Shown here piece by piece: positions 40,314 through 49,419 of a stretch of 64,000 nt of DNA; positions within the stretch are counted from its first letter, which is position 1; each line of letters starts with the position of its first letter. The notes beneath the pieces are model-generated. The model had not been told where the DNA came from and ran no database searches. It was given only the letters and a program-made list of their open reading frames with translations. Origin of the DNA: a candidate division BRC1 bacterium HGW-BRC1-1 (GTDB taxonomy: Bacteria > Sumerlaeota > Sumerlaeia > Sumerlaeales > Sumerlaeaceae); the NCBI GenBank assembly GCA_002842095.1, contig PHCB01000002.1, positions 143,801-207,800 of the forward strand, written 5' to 3'. Made by a program: the position numbers and the translations under genes.

Positions 40314-40934
40314 ATGCGTATCAGCGGATGGTCATTATGTCTCTCTGCACTCTTGTCGTTCGGCGCAACCTCGGTTCCGGCGGCTGAAACCACTGGCCCG
40401 CAAGCGGCAGTGGCTGGCACCACCTCTTCCCAAACAACGGAGAAATCTATGAAAACGGTTTACGATTTTACGCTCAAGAGCATCGATGGAAAAGACGTCT
40501 CCCTGGCCGATTATAAGGGCAAAGTCCTTCTCATCGTTAACGTCGCCAGCAAGTGCGGCTTCACAGGTCAGTACGACGGCTTGGAAAAAATCTACGACCA
40601 ATACCGCGACAAGGATGTGGTGGTGCTTGGTTTTCCGGCCAATAATTTCATGGGCCAGGAACCGGGGACGGATGCCGAGATCAAGCAATTCTGCACCACC
40701 AAGTTCGATGTGTCGTTCCCGATGTTCTCCAAGATTTCCGTCAAGGGCGATGACATCCATCCGCTCTTTCAGTTCCTTACCAGCGGCGATTTCTCCGGCG
40801 ATGTGAGCTGGAATTTTAACAAGTTCATTATCGGTCGCGATGGCCGGGTAGTCGCTCGTTTTGGTTCGCGTACCAAACCCGCCGACACAGAATTGGTGGC
40901 TGCTCTGGATAAAGCGCTGGCCGAAAAACCCTGA
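40314..40934 (+). CDS. Glutathione peroxidase-family thiol peroxidase, exported
   Basis: 206 residues with a signal-peptide-like start (cleavage near VPAAE) and AAGGAG eleven bases ahead; an internal ATG (MKTVYDF) would give a cytoplasmic form. The family blocks are present: peroxidatic C81 in NVASKCGFTGQ, LGFPANNFMGQEPG with the active-site Gln, and SWNFNKFIIGRDG with the Trp and Asn of the catalytic tetrad. The resolving Cys is the one in IKQFCTTKF; the FPCNQF Cys is replaced by Ala. It probably reduces peroxides using thioredoxin-like donors. It is flanked by terminators, so a single-gene unit. Confidence 0.95.
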   Translation: MRISGWSLCLSALLSFGATSVPAAETTGPQAAVAGTTSSQTTEKSMKTVYDFTLKSIDGKDVSLADYKGKVLLIVNVASKCGFTGQYDGLEKIYDQYRDKDVVVLGFPANNFMGQEPGTDAEIKQFCTTKFDVSFPMFSKISVKGDDIHPLFQFLTSGDFSGDVSWNFNKFIIGRDGRVVARFGSRTKPADTELVAALDKALAEKP

Positions 40935-40984
40935 AGCCCGTTCCTTAGCCCCTGCGCCAATTAGTCGCACTTCGCCCACTTGCT

Positions 40985-41017
40985 GCCTCCCCCCGCCTTA
41001 TTGTAGCGGGGGGAGGC
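40985..41017 (+). terminator. Intrinsic terminator-like hairpin
   Basis: GCCTCCCCCCGC pairs perfectly with GCGGGGGGAGGC around a 9-nt loop, 50 bp after the peroxidase stop. The following T content is modest (CCTTGGTCTAAATTTT). Confidence 0.8.
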
Positions 41018-41127
41018 ACCTTGGTCTAAATTTTGCAAGCATGGCCGTGTAAAGTCGTTGGTGCCTTGAACACCTCGTTGTTGACCCACCCACCGATCAT
41101 TTTCTTCCCATAGGAAGGTTTCTTCAA

Positions 41128-42840
41128 ATGCCCCAGAACACACCCCGCGAAACTCCGAGACAGTCTAATGGCAAGCGCCCCGGCGACGGCAATTTGTTCG
41201 TCCTCGCCCTGGTGCTTATCTTTGCCTCCTTCCTCATGATGGGAGCTTTCGCGCGCACCGTTCAGAAAACCGATGACGAGCAATTCTGGGAATTCGCGGC
41301 GATGTTCAACGAAGTCTATAAAGAGATCAGCGAACGATACGTTGACGAGGTTGACTCCAAGAAGCTCTTCGAAGGCGCTTTGCAGGGGATGTTCCTCACC
41401 CTGGATCCCCACTCGCAGTACATGGACCCCGACGTTTACTCGCAGCTTGAGAAAGACACCGAGGGAGCCTTCAGCGGCATCGGCACCCACATCACGATTA
41501 AAGACGGCGTCCTGACGATTATCGCGCCCATGCCCGGATCGCCCGCAGCTCGCTCCGGGGTGAAGGCCTGGGATCGTATCATCGAGATCGATGGCAAGAA
41601 AACCGAAGGCATCACCATCATTGAAGCCGTGAAGAAGCTAACCGGCCCCAGTGGCACCACCGTTAATATAAAAGTTTACCGCGAAGGCCAGCGCGACTTC
41701 CTCAACTTTACCCTCGTGCGCAAATCCATCAAGGTGGAGAGCATCTACAGCAAGATGCTCGAGGGCAGCGAAATCGGTTACGCCCGCATCACCAAGTTCA
41801 GCGACAACACCAGCCGCGACCTGCGCAAAGCTGTGGAGGCTTTGATTCAGGAGGGAGCAAAGGGAATCGTTGTGGACCTCCGCTTCAACACCGGCGGGCT
41901 TCTGAAGGAGGCGGTTGACGTCAGTAACATTTTCCTCCCGCGGGGAAAAGTGGTTGTCAGCACCAAGGGTCGCATGAAGAATCAGACCCAGGAATTGAAG
42001 GCTGAGAACGATCCCGTGACGGACATGCCTCTCATTATTCTCATCAATAAATCCAGTGCCAGTGCCTCTGAGATTTTCGCCGGCGCCATGAAGGATCACC
42101 ACCGTGGCGTGGTTCTGGGCATCAAAGGCCAGAATAGCTTCGGCAAGGGCAGCGTGCAGACCATTGAGGAATTAGCTCATTCTTTTGAGAAGGATGACAA
42201 CGGGAACTATCGCCCGGCGGCTCTGCGCCTCACCACGGCAAAGTATTATATGCCCAATGGTACCTCCATCGACAAGAAGGGCGTTGTGCCCGACATCGCC
42301 GTGGACCTGCCCAAAGGCAACGAAGACGCTCTGGCCCGCAAGGGTCTGTTCGGCGATCCCGTCACCGATGAGGAAGACGGCGACACGACGAAGAGCGTCT
42401 TTAACTGGAAAGAGGGCAACGGCAAACTGGAGTCCGACGATCAGGCCACCACAGCGGCTGACGCTACCAACGCCGATGACAGCATGACAAGTGGCGATGA
42501 GGAAGAGGACGACGGTCTGCTGTTTGGTTCGGCCGCGAAGAAGGACGAGGAAGAGACGACGGCTCCCAAGCCGAGGCGCGAGATCCCCATCGACTTCAAA
42601 CTTTTCCCTGACGCCAAAACCAGCGACACCCTGGCTGCAGAAGAAGCGGCCAAGCCCAAGAATGGCGACGTTGTTGACTACCAGCTCGAAGTTGCCCGGC
42701 GTCTGATGGAAGACCACCTGACGAAGGGGCTGGACTTCTATGCACCGGAAGCCGGCATGCGTGAAGGCATGGTTGCCTCCGAGACCGCTGAAACGACGGC
42801 GACCGCCGCAGCAGGCACCCCTGCGGTGAAACCCGAATAA
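41128..42840 (+). CDS. S41 family C-terminal processing peptidase (CtpA/Prc type)
   Basis: 570 residues. A membrane anchor (about 22-42) precedes the S41 N-terminal helices (LDPHSQYMDPD), a PDZ domain (about 112-200, IAPMPGSPAARSGVKAWDRI) and the protease core. The nucleophile Ser lies in NKSSASASEIFAGA (about 307-320) and the catalytic Lys in SFGKGSVQ. After the fold ends (KKGVVPDIAVDLP) there is a long acidic, Asp/Glu/Thr-rich insert (about 405-485) and a C-terminal helix region, longer than the family norm. It cleaves proteins at their C-termini in the periplasm. AGGAAGG lies ahead of the ATG. Confidence 0.95.
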   Translation: MPQNTPRETPRQSNGKRPGDGNLFVLALVLIFASFLMMGAFARTVQKTDDEQFWEFAAMFNEVYKEISERYVDEVDSKKLFEGALQGMFLTLDPHSQYMDPDVYSQLEKDTEGAFSGIGTHITIKDGVLTIIAPMPGSPAARSGVKAWDRIIEIDGKKTEGITIIEAVKKLTGPSGTTVNIKVYREGQRDFLNFTLVRKSIKVESIYSKMLEGSEIGYARITKFSDNTSRDLRKAVEALIQEGAKGIVVDLRFNTGGLLKEAVDVSNIFLPRGKVVVSTKGRMKNQTQELKAENDPVTDMPLIILINKSSASASEIFAGAMKDHHRGVVLGIKGQNSFGKGSVQTIEELAHSFEKDDNGNYRPAALRLTTAKYYMPNGTSIDKKGVVPDIAVDLPKGNEDALARKGLFGDPVTDEEDGDTTKSVFNWKEGNGKLESDDQATTAADATNADDSMTSGDEEEDDGLLFGSAAKKDEEETTAPKPRREIPIDFKLFPDAKTSDTLAAEEAAKPKNGDVVDYQLEVARRLMEDHLTKGLDFYAPEAGMREGMVASETAETTATAAAGTPAVKPE

Positions 42841-42970
42841 GTAACCCGCTGTATTCCATCGGTTGGGTTTTCCTTGAACGGAAACTTTTCTGGTGGAAGA
42901 CTTACCGAGATGCCGTGGTTTGTACCGTGGCGGACTACAGGCGTGTGTTGACGCCGAGGAGTGAAACGCC

Positions 42971-44074
42971 ATGCGTAACATGTTGAGAACCAGTTCCGAT
43001 CCGAAGGCATTCTTGAAAGCGTTTTTGCGGACAACCCGCTATCACGCGATGGACTCGCTCGGCACCCTGAAACCCTTAAAGCTGCGTATTGGCCTGACCA
43101 ATCGCTGCAACGCCCGCTGCATCATGTGCAATATCTGGAAGATGGTCGACAATACTGCGGCTTATCTGCCCGAAGAATTGTCCGTCGATGAAATTGATGA
43201 GATTCTTCGAACCAACGCGCGGTTCCTTTCGCGGCTGAACCACATCTCTCTGACGGGCGGCGAGCCGACCCTGCGTCGCGATCTTGTGGATATCTTCCGC
43301 GTGCTCCATGGTCACTTCCCGAATATTGGTTTCAGTTTCAATTCCAACGGTTTCTCCACCGCCAAGCTTGTGACGGCAGTCGAACAGGTCCTTGCGTTTC
43401 ATCCCCGTTTGTCGGTCATGATCTCCCTCGATGGAATGGGGGAGGCCCACGACAAGGTGCGGGGTATGCGCAATGTTTTCCCCCATGTGCAGGCCAGTCT
43501 GCGCCAGTTGGCGGCCATGCGGGAGCGGCACCCATGGCTGCGGGTGGAATTGAACTTCGTGCTCACCCCCATCAATGCCGCCGACACGCGCAAGGTGTAT
43601 GATTTCTGCCGCGAGATCGACGTTCGGTTCAATCCCATCTATTGCATACAGGGCGAACTATACGACAACGAGGCCGAGGACAACACGGAACTGCCCGAGG
43701 AAACACGCCTGCTTTATATCGATATCTTCCGCGGCCTGCTCCGGGAGGACAATAGTCTTCAGACCCGCGAAATCCTGGACCAGCTACTGGGTCGCCCGCG
43801 CGACTTCGATTGCTGGGCGGGACGCACGATGTTCCTTATAGAGGAAAACGGCAACGTGTTTCCCAACGGGGGCTGCCCGAGCAATTTCCTTTTGGGAAAT
43901 CTGCGGGAGCACAATTATAGTTTTGAGAGCCTGCTTGCGTCCCATCAGGCAACACAGGTGTTGAGCCAGACAAACGACTGTCGTTTGTGCCGCCTCTCGT
44001 GCGAAACCATGACCACGCTGCAACACCCCGAAGCGCTGGCAGGCTATCGCAAGAGCCGCGAAGTGGATCTGTGA
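42971..44074 (+). CDS. Radical SAM protein with SPASM-like C-terminal cysteines
   Basis: 367 residues from an ATG with GAGGAG ahead. The radical SAM cluster motif is CNARCIMC near residue 46-53, followed by SLTGGEPTLRRDL. The barrel ends with a Cys-containing region: FDCWAGRTMFLIEENGNVFPNGGCPSN, LGNL and CRLCRLSCE, as in SPASM/twitch enzymes that bind extra Fe-S clusters and modify peptides or heteropolysaccharide precursors. No precursor peptide gene is recognisable next to it, so the substrate is open; hopanoid, tetrapyrrole or glycan modification are alternatives. Confidence 0.9.
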   Translation: MRNMLRTSSDPKAFLKAFLRTTRYHAMDSLGTLKPLKLRIGLTNRCNARCIMCNIWKMVDNTAAYLPEELSVDEIDEILRTNARFLSRLNHISLTGGEPTLRRDLVDIFRVLHGHFPNIGFSFNSNGFSTAKLVTAVEQVLAFHPRLSVMISLDGMGEAHDKVRGMRNVFPHVQASLRQLAAMRERHPWLRVELNFVLTPINAADTRKVYDFCREIDVRFNPIYCIQGELYDNEAEDNTELPEETRLLYIDIFRGLLREDNSLQTREILDQLLGRPRDFDCWAGRTMFLIEENGNVFPNGGCPSNFLLGNLREHNYSFESLLASHQATQVLSQTNDCRLCRLSCETMTTLQHPEALAGYRKSREVDL

Positions 44075-44173
44075 ACACGGATCGGAGCTCATCCGCAGAT
44101 AGCGCAGATGGACGCAGATAGAAACAGGATGGCGTCGGTCCCACCCTGCTCGGTTTTGTGGGGATGCCTCCAT

Positions 44174-44207
44174 AAAAAAAGGGGACAGACTAAATCGTCT
44201 GCCCCCC
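44174..44207 (-). terminator. Intrinsic terminator of the GDPD gene
   Basis: On the minus strand GGGGCAGAC-GATTTA-GTCTGTCCCC is followed by seven T residues. It lies 38 bp past the GDPD stop. A second small stem, TCGGGC-TTCAT-GCCCGA, sits between. Confidence 0.92.
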
Positions 44208-44244
44208 TCAACTAACGATCGGGCTTCATGCCCGACCCGATAAA

Positions 44245-45798
44245 TCAGTACATGGACCAGTCGGGAACGCTGGCGGCAAGAAGGTCACCCAGGGGTTTGG
44301 CTTCGTTGCGTCCGGCATTGTAGATGGCGGCAACTTCGCTTTGACCCATGGAGCGACTCCACAGTGCCGCGTCATCCACAGCTCCCTGGAAGTAGCTTCC
44401 CGTAGGTGTCCCTCCATTGGCGCCGATAGCGCTCACCTGTCCGGGTTTTACCACACCGGTCATCCCTTTGGGAATGATGCCTGAGCTGGCGTCGTTACCG
44501 ATGTGGGCGTCCATCAATTTGCCATCGAGATAGATGCGCACCTCGCCGGCCAGTGCACCCCAGGTGGCGTCGTAGGTAGTCACGACGTGATGCCACGTTG
44601 TTGTATTCAGCGCTGCCGCGGGAATTCCAGGCCGGGCTGCGTGGGAGCCGCTTGAGATTTTCGAGCGAAGCTCAAGGTTCGGCTTGTCACCGTAAATCAC
44701 GTAGCAGTCCAGGGCTGCATCAAAAATTCCTGCGTAGTTAATGGGCTGTGCTGCGGGCATAACACCCAGTTTCACCCAGAGGGACAGGGTTACGGCATTG
44801 GTTCCGATATCCATGCTGGTACTGTTAGGAATGTCGATACGCTGGTCGGTACCGTTAACAGCTATAGCGCCGCCGAACATGGCGTTCGCACCTGTCAGCC
44901 ACGTGGGCGCTCCCACCGGGGTGCCATGGTTTGTACCGCGTGAATCCATGGCGCTGGAGGAATCAAGTTCCCAGTAGGAGATGAGACCATTACCGATGGT
45001 GTTGATGGAATAAGTGTTGCGTCCGAGGACGTCGGCAGCAAGGCGCGGATCGTTGGTGATGAGACCATCGCAGCCGAGGTCTGCCATGACCTGGGTGTTT
45101 CCACCCATTACGGTCCAGGCATAAATCTCCATGCCCGCCGCGTGGACGGCTGCCACGGCAGGGGCATCGATTCTGGTATACGCGTAAGCCATCATGTTGG
45201 CACCGGCGGCCTGAGCGTTGGCAATGGCGGTGGCGTCGATGACCTGATCACCGAGAACGCCAAGGGGAAGGGTGGCATCCAGGGCACGCAACGCCGTGAT
45301 GAAACTCCAATCGAATGCCTGTACCATGACGTCGTTCTTCGCGTTCAATGCGATGAGAGCATTGTTAATGTCAGCGGCAGAGACCGATGCGGATTTACGT
45401 TCAATGAGTATCTTCATCCCTTGGCCGCGGATGGCGTTTATAGCTTCGGCCAGGGTGGGAATGGTTTGCCCGGTAAATAAAGCGTCGGCTTTAACGCCGG
45501 CGTCGAGGGCCTTGAGTTGAGCCAGTGTCATGGAAGCCACTGAACCGGTTCCATTGGTGGTGCGGTCGACCGTATCATCATGAATGACGACAAGTTCGCC
45601 GTCGGCAGACTTGTGCACATCCAGTTCGACGTACTCTGAATAACCCGCCGAAGCTGAGAATGCGGCGAGGGTATTTTCAGGTGCGAAGGATGAGGCACCA
45701 CGATGGGCAGCTATCTTTTGCACAGCTTCTGCTTGTTGGGTGAAGCAAAAGGCAGCGAGGGCCAAAACAAAAACAAATCCGGACCGGAAAAGTTTCAT
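44245..45798 (-). CDS. Exported glycerophosphodiester phosphodiesterase with LamG domain
   Basis: 517 residues with a signal peptide ending near QAEAV. Residues 28-260 form a GDPD TIM barrel: IAAHRGASSFAPENT (catalytic His), YVELDVHKSADGELVVIHDDT (metal Glu/Asp, second His), ILIERK and GLITNDP. Residues 270-500 form a LamG/concanavalin-like sandwich (LISYWELDSSSAMDSRG, TWHHVVTTYDA, IYLDGKLMDAHIG, AVDDAALWSRSMGQSEVAAI). It probably hydrolyses glycerophosphodiesters or related teichoic-type polymers outside the cell, with LamG giving binding. A terminator follows, and the gap to the next gene is AT-rich and promoter-like. Confidence 0.93.
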   Translation of the reverse strand: MKLFRSGFVFVLALAAFCFTQQAEAVQKIAAHRGASSFAPENTLAAFSASAGYSEYVELDVHKSADGELVVIHDDTVDRTTNGTGSVASMTLAQLKALDAGVKADALFTGQTIPTLAEAINAIRGQGMKILIERKSASVSAADINNALIALNAKNDVMVQAFDWSFITALRALDATLPLGVLGDQVIDATAIANAQAAGANMMAYAYTRIDAPAVAAVHAAGMEIYAWTVMGGNTQVMADLGCDGLITNDPRLAADVLGRNTYSINTIGNGLISYWELDSSSAMDSRGTNHGTPVGAPTWLTGANAMFGGAIAVNGTDQRIDIPNSTSMDIGTNAVTLSLWVKLGVMPAAQPINYAGIFDAALDCYVIYGDKPNLELRSKISSGSHAARPGIPAAALNTTTWHHVVTTYDATWGALAGEVRIYLDGKLMDAHIGNDASSGIIPKGMTGVVKPGQVSAIGANGGTPTGSYFQGAVDDAALWSRSMGQSEVAAIYNAGRNEAKPLGDLLAASVPDWSMY

Positions 45799-45929
45799 GG
45801 GTCATTTCTTTCGGGATATTAATTATTGGGGAAACGGATCTCTTAAATAAATTAACCCATCCCAATTTGGAGATCATCTGGTGAGATGAAAAGGATGGAG
45901 GCAACCAAATATTTTTGTTGAGGATGCTA

Positions 45930-47960
45930 CTAAATACCTGACGCCGCCCCACGGAACTCGGGCAAGGGCGAGGCGGGATCGGGGATTACACGCCCCACAC
46001 GCCAGGGGGTGAAGCCCATTTCAGGCACGATGCGCATGGCGGTGTATCCGCGCGAGAGGGCCTTGCGTGGCACGGCCACCGCCACGGAGTGAAGCCATGC
46101 TTTTGAGGGGGCCTTGCGGCGTTCTTCCCAGGGGGGGATAACATCGGTTGCTCGCACCCTGACGCTACTCACGACCTCGTTGCCGTTGCGAAACTCGACG
46201 CGGTAGTTGTCGTTGGTTTCCACATTGATGATATAGGCCGAGGTCATCTGGTGGGGGAGGGGAATCTCGATGCCGTTGAGGTCGAGGGCCCGCGCAATCT
46301 GTGGCCCGGTTGTTCCATCATCGCTAAAGGCATCGGCGAGGGCGGCCATTTCTTGGGCGGTAGCCTGAAGCACGGGCGGATACAACTGCTTGATGGCGTC
46401 ATATTGCCCCGTGTTGAAGCGCCAGATTTCCTTCCATCGCCCGGGCGTGTTGAGCGGGTCGCGGGTCAGAAGTCGCAAACGATCGTAAAACATGGCGAGG
46501 TCGCGGTTGTGGATGCGGTTTCGGTCTTGCTCAAGGGAGAGCATATAGCCCTCGGGCAGATTGCGCTGGAAATGACCGACCCGCCAGTAGTGGTCGGGTG
46601 TGGCGTGGAGACGCGAAAGCAGGGGATCGATTATGCCCCAAACATCTACGAGGGTGGCGTCGGGCCCTGCATTAAAACCCAGATAACCAACTCCAGATTC
46701 CAAGCTTACGCCGGTGCGTTTTTGATCGGTTTTTTCGCGGACGGTAAGTTCCCACTTAGTGAGATTTTGGAAGCCCGTCCGGTGAGCCTGCAAACTGAAG
46801 ATGTTTTTGTAAAAAGAGCGTTCGTCGGCAATTCCCCAGTTATTGAATCCCGATCGTGGTTCCGTTTGCCAGAGAACATCCATCCGCGTTGGGGCATCGA
46901 AGATAAAAAACGCCACCGCAGCAATGCGCACAATCTTGTGGACCGACTGGGAGTAAACGGTCTTGAGCTGGGTCAGGGTGACCATGGCCAGAATGAGGGT
47001 GGGCGTGAGGAATCGGCCTGACATGAAATCGCCACCGATCGTAATTACGTAAAGCAGGCTCAGAGCAATGCCCGCAACGAAGGGGGCCACGTGGCGATTT
47101 CGCCGCCAGAAAGGCGCGATGATGGCGGCCACCACAGCCACCGCCGCAATGGGGCTGTTCAGGAAGAAATCGGCGAGATACCCCAAACCCCGCGCGAAAA
47201 TAACTTCACGGGGAAACCCGCTGTTGAGCTTCGCATAAGCGGTGTTGGGGAAAAGGAACCCGTAGTACCAGAGGGAAAAAACAGACCAGAGAACGAAGGG
47301 CATAAACCCGACGAAGCATATGGTGACGCCCCGGGTGAGAATGGCGCCAAGGCGGTGCCGAACGGGTGTCTGTGCTTCGCGACCGCTCCAGCGCCACAAT
47401 GCCATCGCCAATGCGGGAGCCACAAGCAGGATGGAATCCGGGCGGGTGAGCATGAGCAGACTGCTGCATAATGCCGCCAGAAACAAGCGCCTGGTGGAGA
47501 TGCGCCCAGCGAGCACCACAAGGCAGAACAATATAATCAGGAGATGGGTGAGGGGATTCTCGAGGCCCGATGTTGAAAAATCGATGAACGAGGGGGTGGA
47601 AAAGAGCACCAGTGCCACGGTGATGATTTGGGCGGTGTCGCGGCAGAGGGTTCGAAGAAGCAGGAAAAAAACTGCCAGAGATATGACCGCAGATAAAGCC
47701 ATCATGCTGTAAAAGGGTTCGCGGGTCACGGCGTAGACCACCGCCTCGATCATCATCCAGAGCGGGTGGGTGAAGGTCTGCACGCGATCGGCGACGTTCC
47801 ATCGCAGGCCGTAACCGTTCATGAAATTGTCGATGGTTCGCAGGGTGATATAGGCATCGTCGCTCATCCATGCGGTGGCGAAGATGAGGAAGCTGTAGAG
47901 GCCGAGAAGGATGACGATGGCAATGTTGCGTCGGTCGCGCTGGGTCATGGTCTGCATCAT
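45930..47960 (-). CDS. Multi-pass membrane glycosyltransferase (ArnT/AftB-like GT-C)
   Basis: 676 residues with about ten membrane segments in the first 360 and a soluble C-terminal domain of about 300. The first outer loop carries MSDDAYITLRTIDNFMNGYGLRWN and VQTFTHPLWM. Its Asp pair is the catalytic motif of GT-C enzymes and resembles the arabinofuranosyltransferase AftB and related polyprenyl-phosphate-sugar dependent transferases. It probably adds a sugar to an envelope glycan on the outer face of the inner membrane. Donor and acceptor are unknown. It is divergent from the LptF/G gene over 170 bp. Confidence 0.85.
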   Translation of the reverse strand: MMQTMTQRDRRNIAIVILLGLYSFLIFATAWMSDDAYITLRTIDNFMNGYGLRWNVADRVQTFTHPLWMMIEAVVYAVTREPFYSMMALSAVISLAVFFLLLRTLCRDTAQIITVALVLFSTPSFIDFSTSGLENPLTHLLIILFCLVVLAGRISTRRLFLAALCSSLLMLTRPDSILLVAPALAMALWRWSGREAQTPVRHRLGAILTRGVTICFVGFMPFVLWSVFSLWYYGFLFPNTAYAKLNSGFPREVIFARGLGYLADFFLNSPIAAVAVVAAIIAPFWRRNRHVAPFVAGIALSLLYVITIGGDFMSGRFLTPTLILAMVTLTQLKTVYSQSVHKIVRIAAVAFFIFDAPTRMDVLWQTEPRSGFNNWGIADERSFYKNIFSLQAHRTGFQNLTKWELTVREKTDQKRTGVSLESGVGYLGFNAGPDATLVDVWGIIDPLLSRLHATPDHYWRVGHFQRNLPEGYMLSLEQDRNRIHNRDLAMFYDRLRLLTRDPLNTPGRWKEIWRFNTGQYDAIKQLYPPVLQATAQEMAALADAFSDDGTTGPQIARALDLNGIEIPLPHQMTSAYIINVETNDNYRVEFRNGNEVVSSVRVRATDVIPPWEERRKAPSKAWLHSVAVAVPRKALSRGYTAMRIVPEMGFTPWRVGRVIPDPASPLPEFRGAASGI

Positions 47961-48130
47961 TGCATCTCGGGGAGCACCCTCGGCGATTTCAATGGGTGAA
48001 ATGCACCCCGATGATGGTCTTTTCGTTTTTATGAACCGGTGAGCTTGATCATTGACACGGCACGGGATGAAATGTCCCTTTAGCAGGTTTGTAGCATCAT
48101 GCAGTCTGCAGGGAGTTCGAAACCCGTCCG

Positions 48131-49384
48131 TTGAGCATTTTACAGAGATATGTTTTGCGAGAGATGCTGGGTCCGTTTGTGTTGGGTCTGGTCGTCTTCA
48201 CCTTCGTGTTTTTGGTGAGCCAACTCTTTCGCGTTCTCGAGCTTCTGCTTGCCAGCGGCGTGCCGGCCTTGCTGGCGCTGGAACTCATCGCCTCTCTGTT
48301 GCCAGGCATTCTTTCCATCACGATGCCCATGGCTTTGCTGGTGGCCATCCTGCTGGGCTTTGGGCGCCTTGCCGCCGACAGGGAAGTGCTGGCCATTCGG
48401 ATGAGCGGGGTGAATCTGCTCCATATCTGCCTGCCCATCGTGGCTTTGGGCGGAGTATTGGCTGCATTGATGATATGGGCCAATATGGGGATCGTGCCTT
48501 ATCTCAAATTGAAAAGTGCCGATTTGACCATGCAGATTGAATTCCGGCTTTTATCGGGCATTCCGCCGGACCAGTTTTACGAGTTGGATTCGGGGAAAAA
48601 GTCGGGGGGCATCGCGAGTATCTTCTTTTATGACCACCGCGACCAGGACACGGGAGACATGGTGGGCGTGAATATCAAGACCCGGCTGGATGGTGAAGAA
48701 AGTCCCAAGGACCGACAAAAACGTAATGATCTGAAAGCACAGTACGAGACTCTGAAGAAGAGCGATCCCGACTACACCTCAAAAACGCTGGCTCTCAAGG
48801 TGGCCGAAACACGGTTGAGAACCAAAAATAGTGGTTCCGCAGAGTTTCTCATTACGTCGTCGCGGGGGACCATTGAGGCTAATCTGCGCGAACGGCTTAT
48901 TTCCGTCGAACTGACATCCGGTTCCATCCATTTTGGGAGCCCTGAGAATCCCGCAAACTACAATATCGTCCGATTCGATTCTTTTTCGAAAGCCATGCGC
49001 CCTCGTTTTTCGAGCACGGACAGCGGGCTGTATGAGTTATCCCCTGAAGAAATGGGGTTAACCAAGTTGCGCGAGTCTATGAATGGTCCACGTAAACTGG
49101 CCCGGGCCGCCCGTGTTGAGTTCTGGCAGCGACTTTCCATTCCCATGGCGTGCATCGCTTTTGCGCTCATCGCAATCCCTCTGGGAGTTTATGTGCGACC
49201 CACTGGAAAAGCGTTTGCTTTTGCCATTTCCTTTTTGCTTATACTGCTGTATTACGGTCTGTTGAACTATGGTGTATCGATTGGTCGTGCGGGTAGCAGT
49301 TTCGCGCCGTTTGCGATCTTTTTCCCGAACTTATTGCTCTCGTTGGTTGGATCGTTCTTGCTCTATCGCATGGTGATGAAGTAG
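48131..49384 (+). CDS. LptF/LptG family LPS export permease
   Basis: 417 residues from a TTG; the start sequence (ILQRYVLREMLGPFVLGLVVFTFVF) is the family's usual beginning, so the TTG is favoured over internal ATGs. Three membrane helices at each end (about 12-35, 55-85, 98-120 and about 330-350, 358-378, 385-410) flank a periplasmic beta-jellyroll domain of about 200 residues. LAADREVLAIRMSGVN matches the cytoplasmic coupling loop. It works with LptB to lift LPS from the inner membrane. Only one permease is encoded here; the LptD-like gene follows after 35 bp. Confidence 0.92.
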   Translation: MSILQRYVLREMLGPFVLGLVVFTFVFLVSQLFRVLELLLASGVPALLALELIASLLPGILSITMPMALLVAILLGFGRLAADREVLAIRMSGVNLLHICLPIVALGGVLAALMIWANMGIVPYLKLKSADLTMQIEFRLLSGIPPDQFYELDSGKKSGGIASIFFYDHRDQDTGDMVGVNIKTRLDGEESPKDRQKRNDLKAQYETLKKSDPDYTSKTLALKVAETRLRTKNSGSAEFLITSSRGTIEANLRERLISVELTSGSIHFGSPENPANYNIVRFDSFSKAMRPRFSSTDSGLYELSPEEMGLTKLRESMNGPRKLARAARVEFWQRLSIPMACIAFALIAIPLGVYVRPTGKAFAFAISFLLILLYYGLLNYGVSIGRAGSSFAPFAIFFPNLLLSLVGSFLLYRMVMK

Positions 49385-49419
49385 CGCTAAGTTTCAAACG
49401 CAAAGGGCTGCATATACAG

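Noticed and set aside
42971..44074. Peptide-modifying (RiPP) cluster around the SPASM-like radical SAM gene
   Set aside because: No short precursor gene with a ribosome site and no transporter or protease that fits. The adjacent S41 protease is a housekeeping type.
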